Positions 51,421 to 60,099 of a stretch of 64,000 bases of DNA are shown here, piece after piece. Numbering within the stretch: position 1 is the stretch's first letter; the number at the start of each line of letters is the position of its first letter. Under the pieces are notes generated by a model, which ran no database searches, had not been told where the DNA came from, and worked only from the letters and a program-made list of their open reading frames with translations. The stretch covers positions 4,741 through 68,740 of the forward strand of contig CAJUDH010000007.1 of assembly GCA_910584845.1 (NCBI GenBank), written 5' to 3'. A program made the position numbers and the translations under genes. The stretch comes from an uncultured Lachnospiraceae bacterium (GTDB lineage: Bacteria > Bacillota > Clostridia > Lachnospirales > Lachnospiraceae).

Positions 51421-52302
51421 ATGAAAAAGAAAACAAATTTATCGCCATATCTTTATATCATACCGGGCCTGGCAATGGTACTTGGATTGGTCTATATCCC
51501 CGTTATCGTAAATTTGGTATATAGTTTTTTCCATCTGTCGTCCTATTCTTCTTCTATGAAGTTTGTCGCGTTTGACAACTACCGCAGGCTATTTACCAGC
51601 GATACTTTCCCTATTATGATGCGGAATAACATTTATTATTGTGTGATTTCCCTGATTGTGCAAGTGGGGTTTGGCACGTTTTTGGCTTTGCTGTTAGAGA
51701 GTAAGCTGGCAGGGGAGAGGTTTAAGACCATCTGCCGTAACATATATTTTATTCCGTCCCTGGTCTCCCTGACTGCGGTAGGGCTGATGTTTAATTTTAT
51801 CTACAACCCCCAATTGGGCATGCTGAATACTTTATTGAAAAATATCGGTATGGCCAGTATGCAGCAGACCTGGCTTGGGGATAAAAACCTGGCGATTTTT
51901 TGTATTATCGCCATGAGCCAGTGGCAATTTACCGGCTACATTACCTTGCTGATGGTGGTGGCGTTCCAGAACGTGCCCAATGATTATGTGGAGGCTGCCA
52001 TTATAGACGGTGCGGGCCCGGTGAGGCGGGCGTTGAGCATTATCCTCCCCCTCGCCAAGGAGCAGCTTCTGGTTTGTACCATTATTACCGTTATCGGGGC
52101 GTTTAAGCTATTTACGGAAGTATATTCCACCACGGTAGGCGGCCCGGGGAATTCTTCCCAGGTTTTGGGCCTGTTCTTATACCAAAACGCATTTTTGCAT
52201 GATGACATGGGCATGGCTGCGGCAACCGGCGTTCTGATCTTTATTATTACCGTGACGGCATCGGTGTTCCAGCTGAAGGTTAGCCGTTCCGGCGAAGTAT
52301 AA
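51421..52302 (+). CDS. ABC transporter permease, sugar type (MalF-like)
   Basis: A 293-aa permease with about six membrane helices and the EAA loop EAAIIDGAGPVRRALSIILP. Family of MalF/UgpA-type carbohydrate permeases. I start at 51421, with AAAGGTGGG upstream, rather than the in-frame GTG/ATG region at 51409. It pairs with the permease 12 bases downstream and the lipoprotein upstream to import the Amadori compound. Confidence 0.9.
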   Translation: MKKKTNLSPYLYIIPGLAMVLGLVYIPVIVNLVYSFFHLSSYSSSMKFVAFDNYRRLFTSDTFPIMMRNNIYYCVISLIVQVGFGTFLALLLESKLAGERFKTICRNIYFIPSLVSLTAVGLMFNFIYNPQLGMLNTLLKNIGMASMQQTWLGDKNLAIFCIIAMSQWQFTGYITLLMVVAFQNVPNDYVEAAIIDGAGPVRRALSIILPLAKEQLLVCTIITVIGAFKLFTEVYSTTVGGPGNSSQVLGLFLYQNAFLHDDMGMAAATGVLIFIITVTASVFQLKVSRSGEV

Positions 52303-52314
52303 GGAGGGATAGAG

Positions 52315-53157
52315 ATGAGTACTGAACAATATGTGCTGAGGGCCCGGATTTTAAAAATCGCGCTTCACATTTTCCTATTGATCCTGGTGGGGATCATCCT
52401 TTTCCCGGTATGCTGGCTGGTATTAAACTCTTTAAAAACAAACCAGGAGATGTTTTTAGACTCCTTAGCCATGCCAAAACAGTGGATGTTTGTCAACTAT
52501 GCGACGGCATGGGGCAAAGGCCTGGTGTCCTACTTTGCCAATTCCATCATTGTGGGCGTGCTTTCGATCGGGTTGATTTTGGCCCTCAGTTCCATGCTGG
52601 CTTATGGCCTTACAAGGTTTAACCTGCCAGGCAGCGGGTTTATCTTTATCCTGGTCCTGGGGGGCATGGCTTTGTCGGAGCAGGTGGCACTGGTCCCCTT
52701 ATATAAGATTTTGCAGGCAGTGAAGCTTTATAATACCCGTGCGGCTTTGGTGCTCCCTTATGTGGCATTCCGGATCCCATTTACCATGTTCCTTATGCGG
52801 TCTTATTTTATCTCGATCCCCAAGGAGCTGGAAGAGGCGGCTATTGTGGACGGGTGCAAAAGCTGGCAGCGTTTTACAAAGATTATTTTGCCCATCAGCA
52901 AACCGGTCCTGGCTTCTTGCGCCATTGTAAACCTGAACCATGTGTGGAATGAATTCCTGTTTGCCAATGTGTTCCTGGAGAACAAAAAGCTGATGACCAT
53001 CCCCCTTGGCCTTATGACGTTCCAGGGCGACTTAAAGTCGGATTACGTGGTCATGCTGGCCGGGATTTTGATTTGTTCTTTGCCTATGGTGCTGTTGTTT
53101 TTGTGCATGTCCAGGCAGTTTGTACGTGGCTTAACTTCCGGGGCGGTAAAGGGCTGA
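52315..53157 (+). CDS. ABC transporter permease, sugar type (MalG-like)
   Basis: A 280-aa permease of the MalG/UgpE type with about six helices and the EAA loop EAAIVDGCKSWQRFTKIILP. The AAGGAGGG ribosome site lies close to the preceding stop. It completes the importer: binding protein, MalF-like and MalG-like subunits, no ATPase. Terminator at 53215 follows. Confidence 0.92.
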   Translation: MSTEQYVLRARILKIALHIFLLILVGIILFPVCWLVLNSLKTNQEMFLDSLAMPKQWMFVNYATAWGKGLVSYFANSIIVGVLSIGLILALSSMLAYGLTRFNLPGSGFIFILVLGGMALSEQVALVPLYKILQAVKLYNTRAALVLPYVAFRIPFTMFLMRSYFISIPKELEEAAIVDGCKSWQRFTKIILPISKPVLASCAIVNLNHVWNEFLFANVFLENKKLMTIPLGLMTFQGDLKSDYVVMLAGILICSLPMVLLFLCMSRQFVRGLTSGAVKG

Positions 53158-53214
53158 CATATATGTATCCCTGTTTTGCGCTATATTTTCACCCAGAGGA
53201 AATTATGGGTATGG

Positions 53215-53240
53215 GGCAGGCCGAAAGGCCTGCCTTTTGT
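53215..53240 (+). terminator. Terminator of the importer operon
   Basis: GGCAGGCC and GGCCTGCC form a perfect 8-bp stem around GAAA (53215-53234), then TTTTGTT. Confidence 0.92.
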
Positions 53241-53562
53241 TGTAAAATCATATTCGCCATCATAAGAATTTGCAAATATACATCAAAGCGGCCTGCAATA
53301 ACCGTCCATTGGCCCGGGCCATAAAGGCCGACCGGGGCTTGCCCCTTTTCCCTTTTGCCGGGGGGCGGAGCCAAGAAAGGGCTGGGATGCCCCGGCTTGC
53401 ATACAGCCGGAGAACAAAAAGCAGGCACAATCTGCCCATGTCATCACAAACGCCCTCATCTACCATAAGGCCGTCCGATTTATGAAGCCATTTAAGCCAT
53501 TTGAAACGGGCACACAATTCGCTAAAGGGAGGAAAGGAAAAACAGCCGGCAGGCAAAAGAAG
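53241..53562. other. Gene-free stretch between convergent transcripts
   Basis: Nothing supported as a gene between the importer terminator and the frlB terminator. The sequence is GC-rich with no clear repeats. Confidence 0.6.
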
Positions 53563-53590
53563 GGAAAAGCCATGCTTACGCATGGCCTTT
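53563..53590 (-). terminator. Terminator of frlB
   Basis: On the minus strand GCCATGC and GCATGGC pair around GTAA and are followed by TTTTCCC, about 50 bases after the frlB stop. Confidence 0.8.
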
Positions 53591-53638
53591 CAAAAGGTGG
53601 ATTTATCAGAAATAAGATAGGGTGTTTAAGGTGGATCA

Positions 53639-54607
53639 TTAATACTCCAGCTTCCACATATATCTTCTCATGGTCAGGGGATGCTCGCGTTTGATGGCGA
53701 TTTCTTCGCCTAACAGCCGGGTCAGGCCGCCGATCATCAGCGGGTTGAAATATTCTACCACGGTACTCTTAATCTGGGAGCTAAGGCCATAATCCTTGGC
53801 GTCGATCAGGGTGTATTTGGAGTGCATGCGCTGGATAAAGGTCAATGCCCTGGCATCCATAGGCCGGGTGGGGCCGTCGTTCATCATCAGTACATAGTGG
53901 GCGTTTTCATCAGCCATCTCAAAGGGGCCGTGGAAGAATTCGCCGGTATGGAAAGTGCTGGACTCCAACCACTGCATTTCCATCATCAGGAACATGGAGA
54001 AGCCGTAGGCGGTGTACTGGGTGGCGCCGGAACTCATCACGTACAAAATCGGCGCGTTGTAATTTTCTTCGGCAAATTTTTTGGCAATGGGGCGGAACAG
54101 CGGCGCGGACGTATTGATCAGGTCAAAAATCTTGCCCAGCCCGTCATGGAGGTCGTCATAATGCTCATACCCTTCATATTCGTTCAGGATTTCGCAGGCA
54201 AGCTCCAAAGCCCTGGCCGGTTTTTCCATCTTGGCGCCATAACTTTCATAGAAGCCATGGATAATCTGATACTGGGAATTTTTGGCTAATCCGGATTCCG
54301 GGTTAATGGTGATGGAAACTACATGAGCGCCTTTTTCGACAGCCAGCTTGGTAGCTTCTACCGTCTCCGGCGTATTGCCGCTCAAAGAACAGGTAATCAC
54401 AATGGAGGTATTGTCCACGGCGGCAGGAGTGGAATAATTGAAATTGTTTGCGGTGTAGATGCTGGCACGCAGCTTTTTGGCATTGTTTTCCAGGAAATAC
54501 TTGGCCGGGAACAAATCAGACATGGAAGCGCCGCAGCCTACAAAATACACGGTTTTGATTTCCGGTTGCTTTGCCTTGATGGTTGCAACGATTTCTTTGA
54601 TAGTCAT
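53639..54607 (-). CDS. frlB: Fructoselysine-6-phosphate deglycase (SIS domain)
   Basis: A 322-aa protein with two SIS domains resembling FrlB/GfrF-type deglycases, which split fructoselysine 6-phosphate into glucose 6-phosphate and lysine. Seen: VYFVGCGASMSDLFPAKYF, ITCSLSGNTPETVEATKLA, the conserved ESSTFHTGEFFHGPFEM catalytic region and the C-terminal KREHPLTMRRYMWKLEY. It is transcribed opposite to the importer from a consensus promoter filled with an operator palindrome. AGGAGG precedes the ATG. Its place in a locus with frlC, frlD and frlR genes supports the call; a glucoselysine deglycase is an alternative. Confidence 0.9.
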   Translation of the reverse strand: MTIKEIVATIKAKQPEIKTVYFVGCGASMSDLFPAKYFLENNAKKLRASIYTANNFNYSTPAAVDNTSIVITCSLSGNTPETVEATKLAVEKGAHVVSITINPESGLAKNSQYQIIHGFYESYGAKMEKPARALELACEILNEYEGYEHYDDLHDGLGKIFDLINTSAPLFRPIAKKFAEENYNAPILYVMSSGATQYTAYGFSMFLMMEMQWLESSTFHTGEFFHGPFEMADENAHYVLMMNDGPTRPMDARALTFIQRMHSKYTLIDAKDYGLSSQIKSTVVEYFNPLMIGGLTRLLGEEIAIKREHPLTMRRYMWKLEY

Positions 54608-54646
54608 AGCTTAAATCCTCCTAAAATGTTATATATGTTTGAATAC

Positions 54647-54675
54647 ATTATATAACGTTATATAACGTCTGTCAA
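54647..54675 (-). promoter_or_regulatory. Consensus promoter of frlB with embedded FrlR palindrome
   Basis: On the minus strand TTGACA (54675-54670) and TATAAT (54652-54647) are 17 bases apart. The perfect 18-bp palindrome TTATATAACGTTATATAA (54648-54665) covers the -10 box and most of the spacer. A further half-site, ATGTTATATATG, lies at 54626-54637. Confidence 0.85.
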
Positions 54676-54703
54676 CAGGGAATCTTCAAAAATATAGAAA
54701 AAC

Positions 54704-54732
54704 TTGCAGAAAATCCATGTTTTTGTTATAAT
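54704..54732 (+). promoter_or_regulatory. Promoter of the L,D-transpeptidase gene
   Basis: TTGCAG at 54704 and TATAAT at 54727 with a 17-base spacer, back to back with the frlB promoter. Confidence 0.72.
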
Positions 54733-54866
54733 GAGAGCCAAAGCGGCAGGATGGGGTAAAAACAGGGCAAAACAAAGCGCCTGGCTTTTACGGCACGTCT
54801 GGCGCGGAGCCTTCCATATGGATTACGGTTAACGGATACGATAACAGAGAAAGAAGGGATTGGCAG

Positions 54867-55697
54867 ATGGGAAAAAGATGGCAGGCAGGCAAAAAGAAGA
54901 CGGCCATAACGGCCGCTGCGGGGACTTTTGCCCTGGCGGTGGTATTGGCTTCCCTTGTAGGCGTAAGCCCTGCATCGGCGGCGGACGTGGTAGTGGTGGG
55001 GCGCAGCCCTTCCGAAGGCAAGGCCGACGGCGGGCCGGGGGTGAAGGGGGAGCCTTTTTCCGTAAACCGTTTCGTGCTGCCTGACGAGGCCAAGGTCCTG
55101 GTAGTGGTGGAAGGGACTGAAGGCAGCAATTGTAACGTGTATGCTTACGAGAAAACCGGCCAGGGCTGGGCCAAGAGGCTGGAGACGGCTGGCATATTAG
55201 GCAAAAACGGCATGAGCAACCACCGGACGGCAGGGGATTTGACTACCCCCATCGGCGTATTCCAGATGAATACGCCTTTTGGGCAAAGCGAAGCGAAAGA
55301 AGGGTTCCCGCCCCATTACGTCCAGGTAACGGAAGAATATGTATGGACGGATGATACCAACCGCCTGGTGGAAGACAGCACCCAGGAAGGGGAACATGTG
55401 GGGACGGCCATGTATGTGGGGTATTATGACTATGTGCTGGACTCCGGCTACAACAGGCAGGGCATTTACCAAAAGGGTTCGGCCCTGTTCCTCCATTGCC
55501 AGGCCCCGGGGGCTACCAGTTCGGGAGGCTGTGTGGCCATCCCGAAAGAGCAGATGGAAGAAGTTATGCGGCTGTACGGCACCTATGGCGACGGTGCATG
55601 CTACATTGCCCAGGCGCCCCAAGGGACCTTCCACCAGATCTACCATACTTATGGGGTAAATAACGGATTGTCCCCGGAAGGGGATTTTGGGGTGTAG
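54867..55697 (+). CDS. Exported L,D-transpeptidase (YkuD domain)
   Basis: A 276-aa exported protein with a signal peptide ending near ASA (residues 36-39). The YkuD catalytic domain occupies about residues 75-265. Active-site H210 (LFLHCQAPG) and nucleophile C222 (TSSGGCVAIP) match the HxxxxxxSxGC motif. The usual Arg after the Cys is replaced by VAIP. L,D-transpeptidases make 3-3 crosslinks in peptidoglycan or attach proteins to it. Monocistronic with its own promoter. Confidence 0.9.
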   Translation: MGKRWQAGKKKTAITAAAGTFALAVVLASLVGVSPASAADVVVVGRSPSEGKADGGPGVKGEPFSVNRFVLPDEAKVLVVVEGTEGSNCNVYAYEKTGQGWAKRLETAGILGKNGMSNHRTAGDLTTPIGVFQMNTPFGQSEAKEGFPPHYVQVTEEYVWTDDTNRLVEDSTQEGEHVGTAMYVGYYDYVLDSGYNRQGIYQKGSALFLHCQAPGATSSGGCVAIPKEQMEEVMRLYGTYGDGACYIAQAPQGTFHQIYHTYGVNNGLSPEGDFGV

Positions 55698-55713
55698 GCG
55701 GAAGAAAAATTTG

Positions 55714-55742
55714 TTGACAAAACAAATTTACCTAGGTATAAT
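55714..55742 (+). promoter_or_regulatory. Consensus promoter of yceD-rpmF
   Basis: TTGACA at 55714 and TATAAT at 55737 with exactly 17 bases between, 28 bases before the yceD ATG. Confidence 0.92.
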
Positions 55743-55769
55743 ATTTGAGGTGCGTATTAGGAGAACCAT

Positions 55770-56297
55770 ATGCTTATTCATTTATCTGAGCTGTTCCCTG
55801 TTGAGGGGAAAGAGAAGACTTACGCCGTAGATTTGGAGATGGATGCCTTTTCGGCGCCGGATGGCGTTTATAAGGTAGTTTCCAAGGGCCCGGTGGCTTT
55901 GCGGATTCAAAATCTGGGCGGAAAGAGGCTTTTGATGGAAGGGGAGGCAAGGCTTGTACTGGCCATACCCTGCAGCAGATGCCTGGATCCGGTTGACAGC
56001 CTTTTTGAGCTGCATATTTGCCAGGAACTGGATTTGAGCAACGGGGAGGAAGGGTGTAAGGAGTATCTTGATGAACAGCCCTATGTGATTGGTTTTCATC
56101 TGGATGTAGACCAGTTAATCGGCAATGAACTGTTGCTGAACCTGCCCATGAAAGTCGTGTGCAGGGAGGACTGCAAAGGGATTTGCAACCGGTGCGGCAC
56201 AAATTTGAATTACCATAACTGTTCTTGTAGCCGCAACGTGCCTGACCCCAGGATGTCGGCAATCCAGGATCTATTTCAACAGTTTAAGGAGGTGTAA
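55770..56297 (+). CDS. yceD: YceD family (DUF177) protein
   Basis: A 175-aa DUF177/YceD protein. YceD is needed for normal 23S rRNA levels in E. coli and plants, and is nearly always encoded before rpmF, as here (3 bases apart). Two cysteine pairs, CSRCLDPV (about residues 70-77) and CREDCKGICNRCG (about 131-143), likely bind zinc. Length normal. Confidence 0.94.
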   Translation: MLIHLSELFPVEGKEKTYAVDLEMDAFSAPDGVYKVVSKGPVALRIQNLGGKRLLMEGEARLVLAIPCSRCLDPVDSLFELHICQELDLSNGEEGCKEYLDEQPYVIGFHLDVDQLIGNELLLNLPMKVVCREDCKGICNRCGTNLNYHNCSCSRNVPDPRMSAIQDLFQQFKEV

Positions 56298-56300
56298 ACC

Positions 56301-56483
56301 ATGTCGATTTGCCCAAAGAACAAGTCTTCTAAATCCAGAAGGGATAAACGCAGAGCAAACTGGAAGATGAGTCCCATGAATCTGGTGAAGTGCAGCAAAT
56401 GCGGGGCTTTGATGCTGTCCCATAGGGTATGCAAAGCTTGTGGCTGTTATAACAAGAGAGAGATCGTTAAGGTAGAAGATTAA
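56301..56483 (+). CDS. rpmF: 50S ribosomal protein L32
   Basis: A 60-aa ribosomal protein L32. The basic N-terminus (PKNKSSKSRRDKRRANW) and the four-cysteine zinc ribbon (CSKCGALMLSHRVCKACG) are intact. AAGGAGGTG ribosome site. Coupled to yceD and followed by a terminator. Confidence 0.97.
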   Translation: MSICPKNKSSKSRRDKRRANWKMSPMNLVKCSKCGALMLSHRVCKACGCYNKREIVKVED

Positions 56484-56524
56484 GATTTAAAAAAGTATCA
56501 AAATTAAAAAAGTTGGAATGCAAG

Positions 56525-56557
56525 GGCTTCTGAGGCTTCCCCTCAGAAGCCTTTGTT
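56525..56557 (+). terminator. Terminator of yceD-rpmF
   Basis: GGCTTCTGAGG (56525-56535) pairs with CCTCAGAAGCC (56541-56551), followed by TTTGTTT. Confidence 0.9.
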
Positions 56558-56970
56558 TACATAATAGGGATTTCCGGAAAGTTTTTCAGGTTTTCCGGAG
56601 GCTTTTTGAAAGCATGTCCTGTGCTTTTGGGGTTCGCCTGGAGGCGGGGCCAAGTAAGGCGGGCTTAGGGCCTGAGCCCCGGGCTACCCGTTTTACGGGT
56701 GGCGGCGGCTTGTTTTTTCGGAAAATATGTCTTGTGGGATAAAAAGCTTTCCAGGCAGGAGCCCACGGAGAAAAAGGAAGATACTGCCCAAAACAGCCTT
56801 CCGCAGGCAAAGGGGCCAGGGTGCTACATGGCAGAGGATGTTTTTTGCCAGGAGATTTTGCCACGGTTACGGATGTTGTCGGTAATATAAACAAAAAACG
56901 GCCGGCTTTTTTGTGAACTAAATGGATAGAGGGGGGGGAGAAAATGTGATATAGTATAGTTGTTGATAAA
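56558..56970. other. Gene-free stretch before the LacI-type regulator
   Basis: No gene supported. Several GC-rich inverted segments are present but no clear repeat or RNA. Confidence 0.55.
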
Positions 56971-56982
56971 GAATACGTATTC
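56971..56982. promoter_or_regulatory. LacI-family operator 1
   Basis: Perfect 12-bp palindrome GAATACGTATTC 14 bases before the regulator ATG. Identical copies occur at 58005 and 58046 in front of the PTS gene. Confidence 0.85.
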
Positions 56983-56995
56983 TAAGGTGTGGTTT

Positions 56996-57964
56996 ATGAT
57001 TACAATGACAGAAATTGCAAAACTAGCTAAGGTTTCTCAGCCAACGGTTTCCCGGGTGCTCAACGGAAATATGAACGTAGCGCCAGAAATCAGGGAACGC
57101 GTCCTGGCCTATGCCAAAGAATACGACTACCAGCCGAATGTTCTGGCAAAAGGCCTGCAAGGCCGTAAGACCCATTTACTGGGGGTGCTTTTGACTGACA
57201 TTTCCAACAGTTTTTTTGCGGATGTTGCAAAGGCGGTGGAAGTGGAAGCGCGAAAAAATGGCTACAGTATTATCTTATTCAACAGCAATTACAATACGGA
57301 CAGCGAGCGGGAATATTTGGATGTTGTGCGCCGCTACCGGGTTGACGGCGTGCTTGCCGTCCCCATGCGTGAAACCAGTGAAATATGGCAGGGGTATGTA
57401 GAAAAACTGGATGTGCCTGTTGTAGCCGTGACACGTCAGACCAACGGTTTGGATTCCGTATATGTAGACCACGCAGAAGCGGGGGAACGGGTGGCCAGGC
57501 ATCTGGCCCATCAGGGGTATGGCCGGTTTTTGTTTATCGGAAAAGACTATGACCTTAAATATGTGGGCTTTCGCCAGGGGCTGTGGAAATGGGGGCAAGC
57601 GCAATCGATTGCCAATGTTGTGTACCAAGATGACGCGCAGATGAAAAAGGCGCTGGAGCTTTACCTGTCCGGCCCCCAATGCCGTCTGGGCATTTTTGCC
57701 GGTAACGATATTTATGCCCTGCGGGTCCTTGGCCTTCTGCGGGAATTGCAGGTTGAGGTTCCCAGGCAGGCAGGTGTGGTAGGTTTCGACGATACAATGA
57801 TGGGCCGGTACTTAAACCCTAGCCTTAGCAGTGTTTCTCAGCCCATTAGCCGGATGGCGCAAGAGGCGGTTTCGCGGCTGTTGTACCGTATCGGGCATCC
57901 AGGCAAACATCCGCTTTGGAGTTGTCCCCTCTATGCTTCACTGATTCCAAGGCAGAGTTCTTAA
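56996..57964 (+). CDS. LacI family transcriptional regulator
   Basis: A 322-aa regulator. The N-terminal LacI helix-turn-helix and hinge (MTEIAKLAKVSQPTVSRVLN) are followed by a periplasmic-binding-protein-like sensor (GVLLTDISNSFFADVAKAVE, PVVAVTRQTNGLDSVYVDH, GVVGFDDTMMGRYLNPSLSSV). The ATG at 56996 is preceded by AAGGTG; a second ATG three codons later is also possible. Three identical GAATACGTATTC operators, one before itself and two before the PTS gene, mark autoregulation and control of that gene. The effector is probably a sugar or sugar phosphate taken up by the PTS. Confidence 0.92.
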   Translation: MITMTEIAKLAKVSQPTVSRVLNGNMNVAPEIRERVLAYAKEYDYQPNVLAKGLQGRKTHLLGVLLTDISNSFFADVAKAVEVEARKNGYSIILFNSNYNTDSEREYLDVVRRYRVDGVLAVPMRETSEIWQGYVEKLDVPVVAVTRQTNGLDSVYVDHAEAGERVARHLAHQGYGRFLFIGKDYDLKYVGFRQGLWKWGQAQSIANVVYQDDAQMKKALELYLSGPQCRLGIFAGNDIYALRVLGLLRELQVEVPRQAGVVGFDDTMMGRYLNPSLSSVSQPISRMAQEAVSRLLYRIGHPGKHPLWSCPLYASLIPRQSS

Positions 57965-58004
57965 AAAAAGGGCCACAATGAGGTTCTTTTTTAAGGATTA
58001 TAAT

Positions 58005-58057
58005 GAATACGTATTCTTAAAGGGAAGTTATTTTTTTCCAGGTGTGAATACGTATTC
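58005..58057. promoter_or_regulatory. LacI-family operators 2 and 3 before the PTS gene
   Basis: GAATACGTATTC occurs at 58005-58016 and 58046-58057, 41 bases centre to centre. That is near four helical turns and would let one tetramer loop the DNA. Both are in the 157-base gap before the PTS gene. Confidence 0.85.
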
Positions 58058-58121
58058 AAACCAAAAGCCCCTGATTGCCAAAAGAGAGCAACATATATCA
58101 ACATAGAAAGGATAAGAGATT

Positions 58122-60002
58122 ATGGATTATGTGAAAACAGCTCAGCAAATTTATGAAAGGGTAGGGAAAAAAGAAAACCTTATTTCCGCCGCCCATTGCG
58201 CCACACGCTTACGGCTGGTATTGGCAGACAATGCCAAATGTGATGCCAAAGCCGTGGAGGATATTGACGGCGTAAAAGGTGTGTTCAGCGCCTCCGGCCA
58301 GCTGCAGATTATTTTGGGGACTGGCGTAGTGAATAAGGTATATGACGAGTTTATCGCCATTTCCGGCCTTACTGCCGCATCAAAGGAAGAGGCCAAGGCG
58401 GCCGCGGCTGCCAAGCAGAATCTATTTAAACGGGCAATCAAGACCTTAGGTGATGTTTTTGTCCCTATTATCCCGGCTATCGTAGCCAGCGGTTTCCTTA
58501 TGGGTATCATGGAGGCATTGATCTTCATGGTCAATAACGGCTTTCTAAACATCGACACCTCGGGGTCTATCTATGTTTTTGCAAACTTGTTTGCCAACAC
58601 GGCATATACTTTCCTGCCTATCCTAATCGCTTTCAGTGCCGCCAGGGCTTTTGGCGGGAACCCCTTCCTTGGCGCGGTCATTGGCATGATTATGATCCAT
58701 CCCAACTTACAGAATGCATGGACGGTAGCGACTCAAGGCGTGCTTCAGACACAGCGGGTGTGGTTTGGCCTCTACCATGTGGATATGGTGGGTTATCAAG
58801 GCCATGTTATCCCGGTAATCATTGCTGTGTGGGTGTTATGCTTTATTGAAAAGCGTCTGCACAAGGTTGTCCCTGCCATGTTGGACCTGTTTGTGACCCC
58901 GCTGGTAAGCGTGTTCGTTACCGGCTACTTGACACTATCTATTATCGGGCCTATCTTTGTTGCCATCGAAAACAGTATTATTAACGGGATTTTGACGTTG
59001 CTTACCCTTCCCTTCGGCTTAGGCAGCCTGGTGATGGGTGGGTTTTATTCCCTTACTGTAGTAGGGGGTATCCACCATATGTATACGGTAATCGACGTAG
59101 GGCAAATTGCCCGGTACGGGTTTACCTATTGGCTGCCCCTGGCTTCTGCCGCCAACCTTGCCCAAGGCGCCGCGACGTTGGCCGTAGCACTGAAAACCAA
59201 AAACACCAAAATAAAATCGGTTGCGCTTCCGTCTTCCCTTTCTTGTTTTATGGGAATTACGGAACCGGCTATTTTCGGCGTGAATTTGCGTCATGTTAAG
59301 CCCTTTGTTTGTGGCGCCGTCGGCGGTGCGGCAGGTGCCATGTATGCTTCCCTGGTGGGCTTGGGAGCCAGCGGCACCGGCGTGACCGGCGTCTTTGGCC
59401 TGCTGCTGTGCCTGCATGACTCGGTTCATTACATAATTATGATGGCGGTATCCGTGGGGGTATCCTTTGCCCTGACCTGGTTTTTTGGCTTTAAGGATCC
59501 TAAGCCGGCGGCAAAGGAGCCTTCCACGCAACAGGCCCCTTCTTTAACGGAATGCCGGCCCGGCGTGGTTTATGCCCCTGTTTCCGGCAATGTTATCCCC
59601 TCTGAAGAAATCCCCGACGCGACCTTTGCTGCCGGTGTTTTGGGGCGCGGCGTCGGGATCCAGCCTACAGAAGGGGTGGTGGTGGCACCTTTTAACGGGG
59701 TGATTTCTTTTGTTACCGATACCAAACATGCAGTAGGGGTTAGCTCTCCTGACGGTATGGAACTGCTGATCCATGTGGGGGTGGATACCGTAGCCATGGC
59801 AGGGGACGGCTTTGAGTGCTTTGTCCGGATCGGTCAGGAGGTAAAGGCTGGAGAAACGCTTATTACTTTCGACAGGGAAAAGATTCAACAAGCCGGGCAT
59901 CCCGATTGTGTCGCCGTGCTGCTTTCCAATTCTGCAAACTATCCTGATTTTTCGGTTCAGCCCGGTGTTTGCCATGCCCTGGACAAAGTGATCCAGGTCT
60001 GA
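58122..60002 (+). CDS. PTS transporter, IIBCA fusion (beta-glucoside/sucrose family)
   Basis: A 626-aa sugar phosphotransferase permease with all three domains. IIB (about 1-90) has phospho-cysteine C26 (AAHCATRLRL), IIC (about 105-455) is multi-spanning and carries VGGIHHMYTVIDVGQIARYG and FMGITEPAIFGVNLR, and IIA (about 475-626) has phospho-histidine H551 (LLIHVGVDTVAM). The order is that of the Glc/Bgl superfamily (BglF-like, also sucrose and trehalose permeases). Substrate not decided; no phospho-glycosidase gene lies beside it. Controlled by the adjacent LacI regulator. GAAAGGA precedes the ATG. Confidence 0.94.
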   Translation: MDYVKTAQQIYERVGKKENLISAAHCATRLRLVLADNAKCDAKAVEDIDGVKGVFSASGQLQIILGTGVVNKVYDEFIAISGLTAASKEEAKAAAAAKQNLFKRAIKTLGDVFVPIIPAIVASGFLMGIMEALIFMVNNGFLNIDTSGSIYVFANLFANTAYTFLPILIAFSAARAFGGNPFLGAVIGMIMIHPNLQNAWTVATQGVLQTQRVWFGLYHVDMVGYQGHVIPVIIAVWVLCFIEKRLHKVVPAMLDLFVTPLVSVFVTGYLTLSIIGPIFVAIENSIINGILTLLTLPFGLGSLVMGGFYSLTVVGGIHHMYTVIDVGQIARYGFTYWLPLASAANLAQGAATLAVALKTKNTKIKSVALPSSLSCFMGITEPAIFGVNLRHVKPFVCGAVGGAAGAMYASLVGLGASGTGVTGVFGLLLCLHDSVHYIIMMAVSVGVSFALTWFFGFKDPKPAAKEPSTQQAPSLTECRPGVVYAPVSGNVIPSEEIPDATFAAGVLGRGVGIQPTEGVVVAPFNGVISFVTDTKHAVGVSSPDGMELLIHVGVDTVAMAGDGFECFVRIGQEVKAGETLITFDREKIQQAGHPDCVAVLLSNSANYPDFSVQPGVCHALDKVIQV

Positions 60003-60099
60003 TAGAATCCATATATCCCAGAATGAAGCTTTCATTTGCTGCCCCTACGAGGATTGGAAGCCTGCATGGATATATTTAAAGAAAAGAGAGGTGTTTTTT

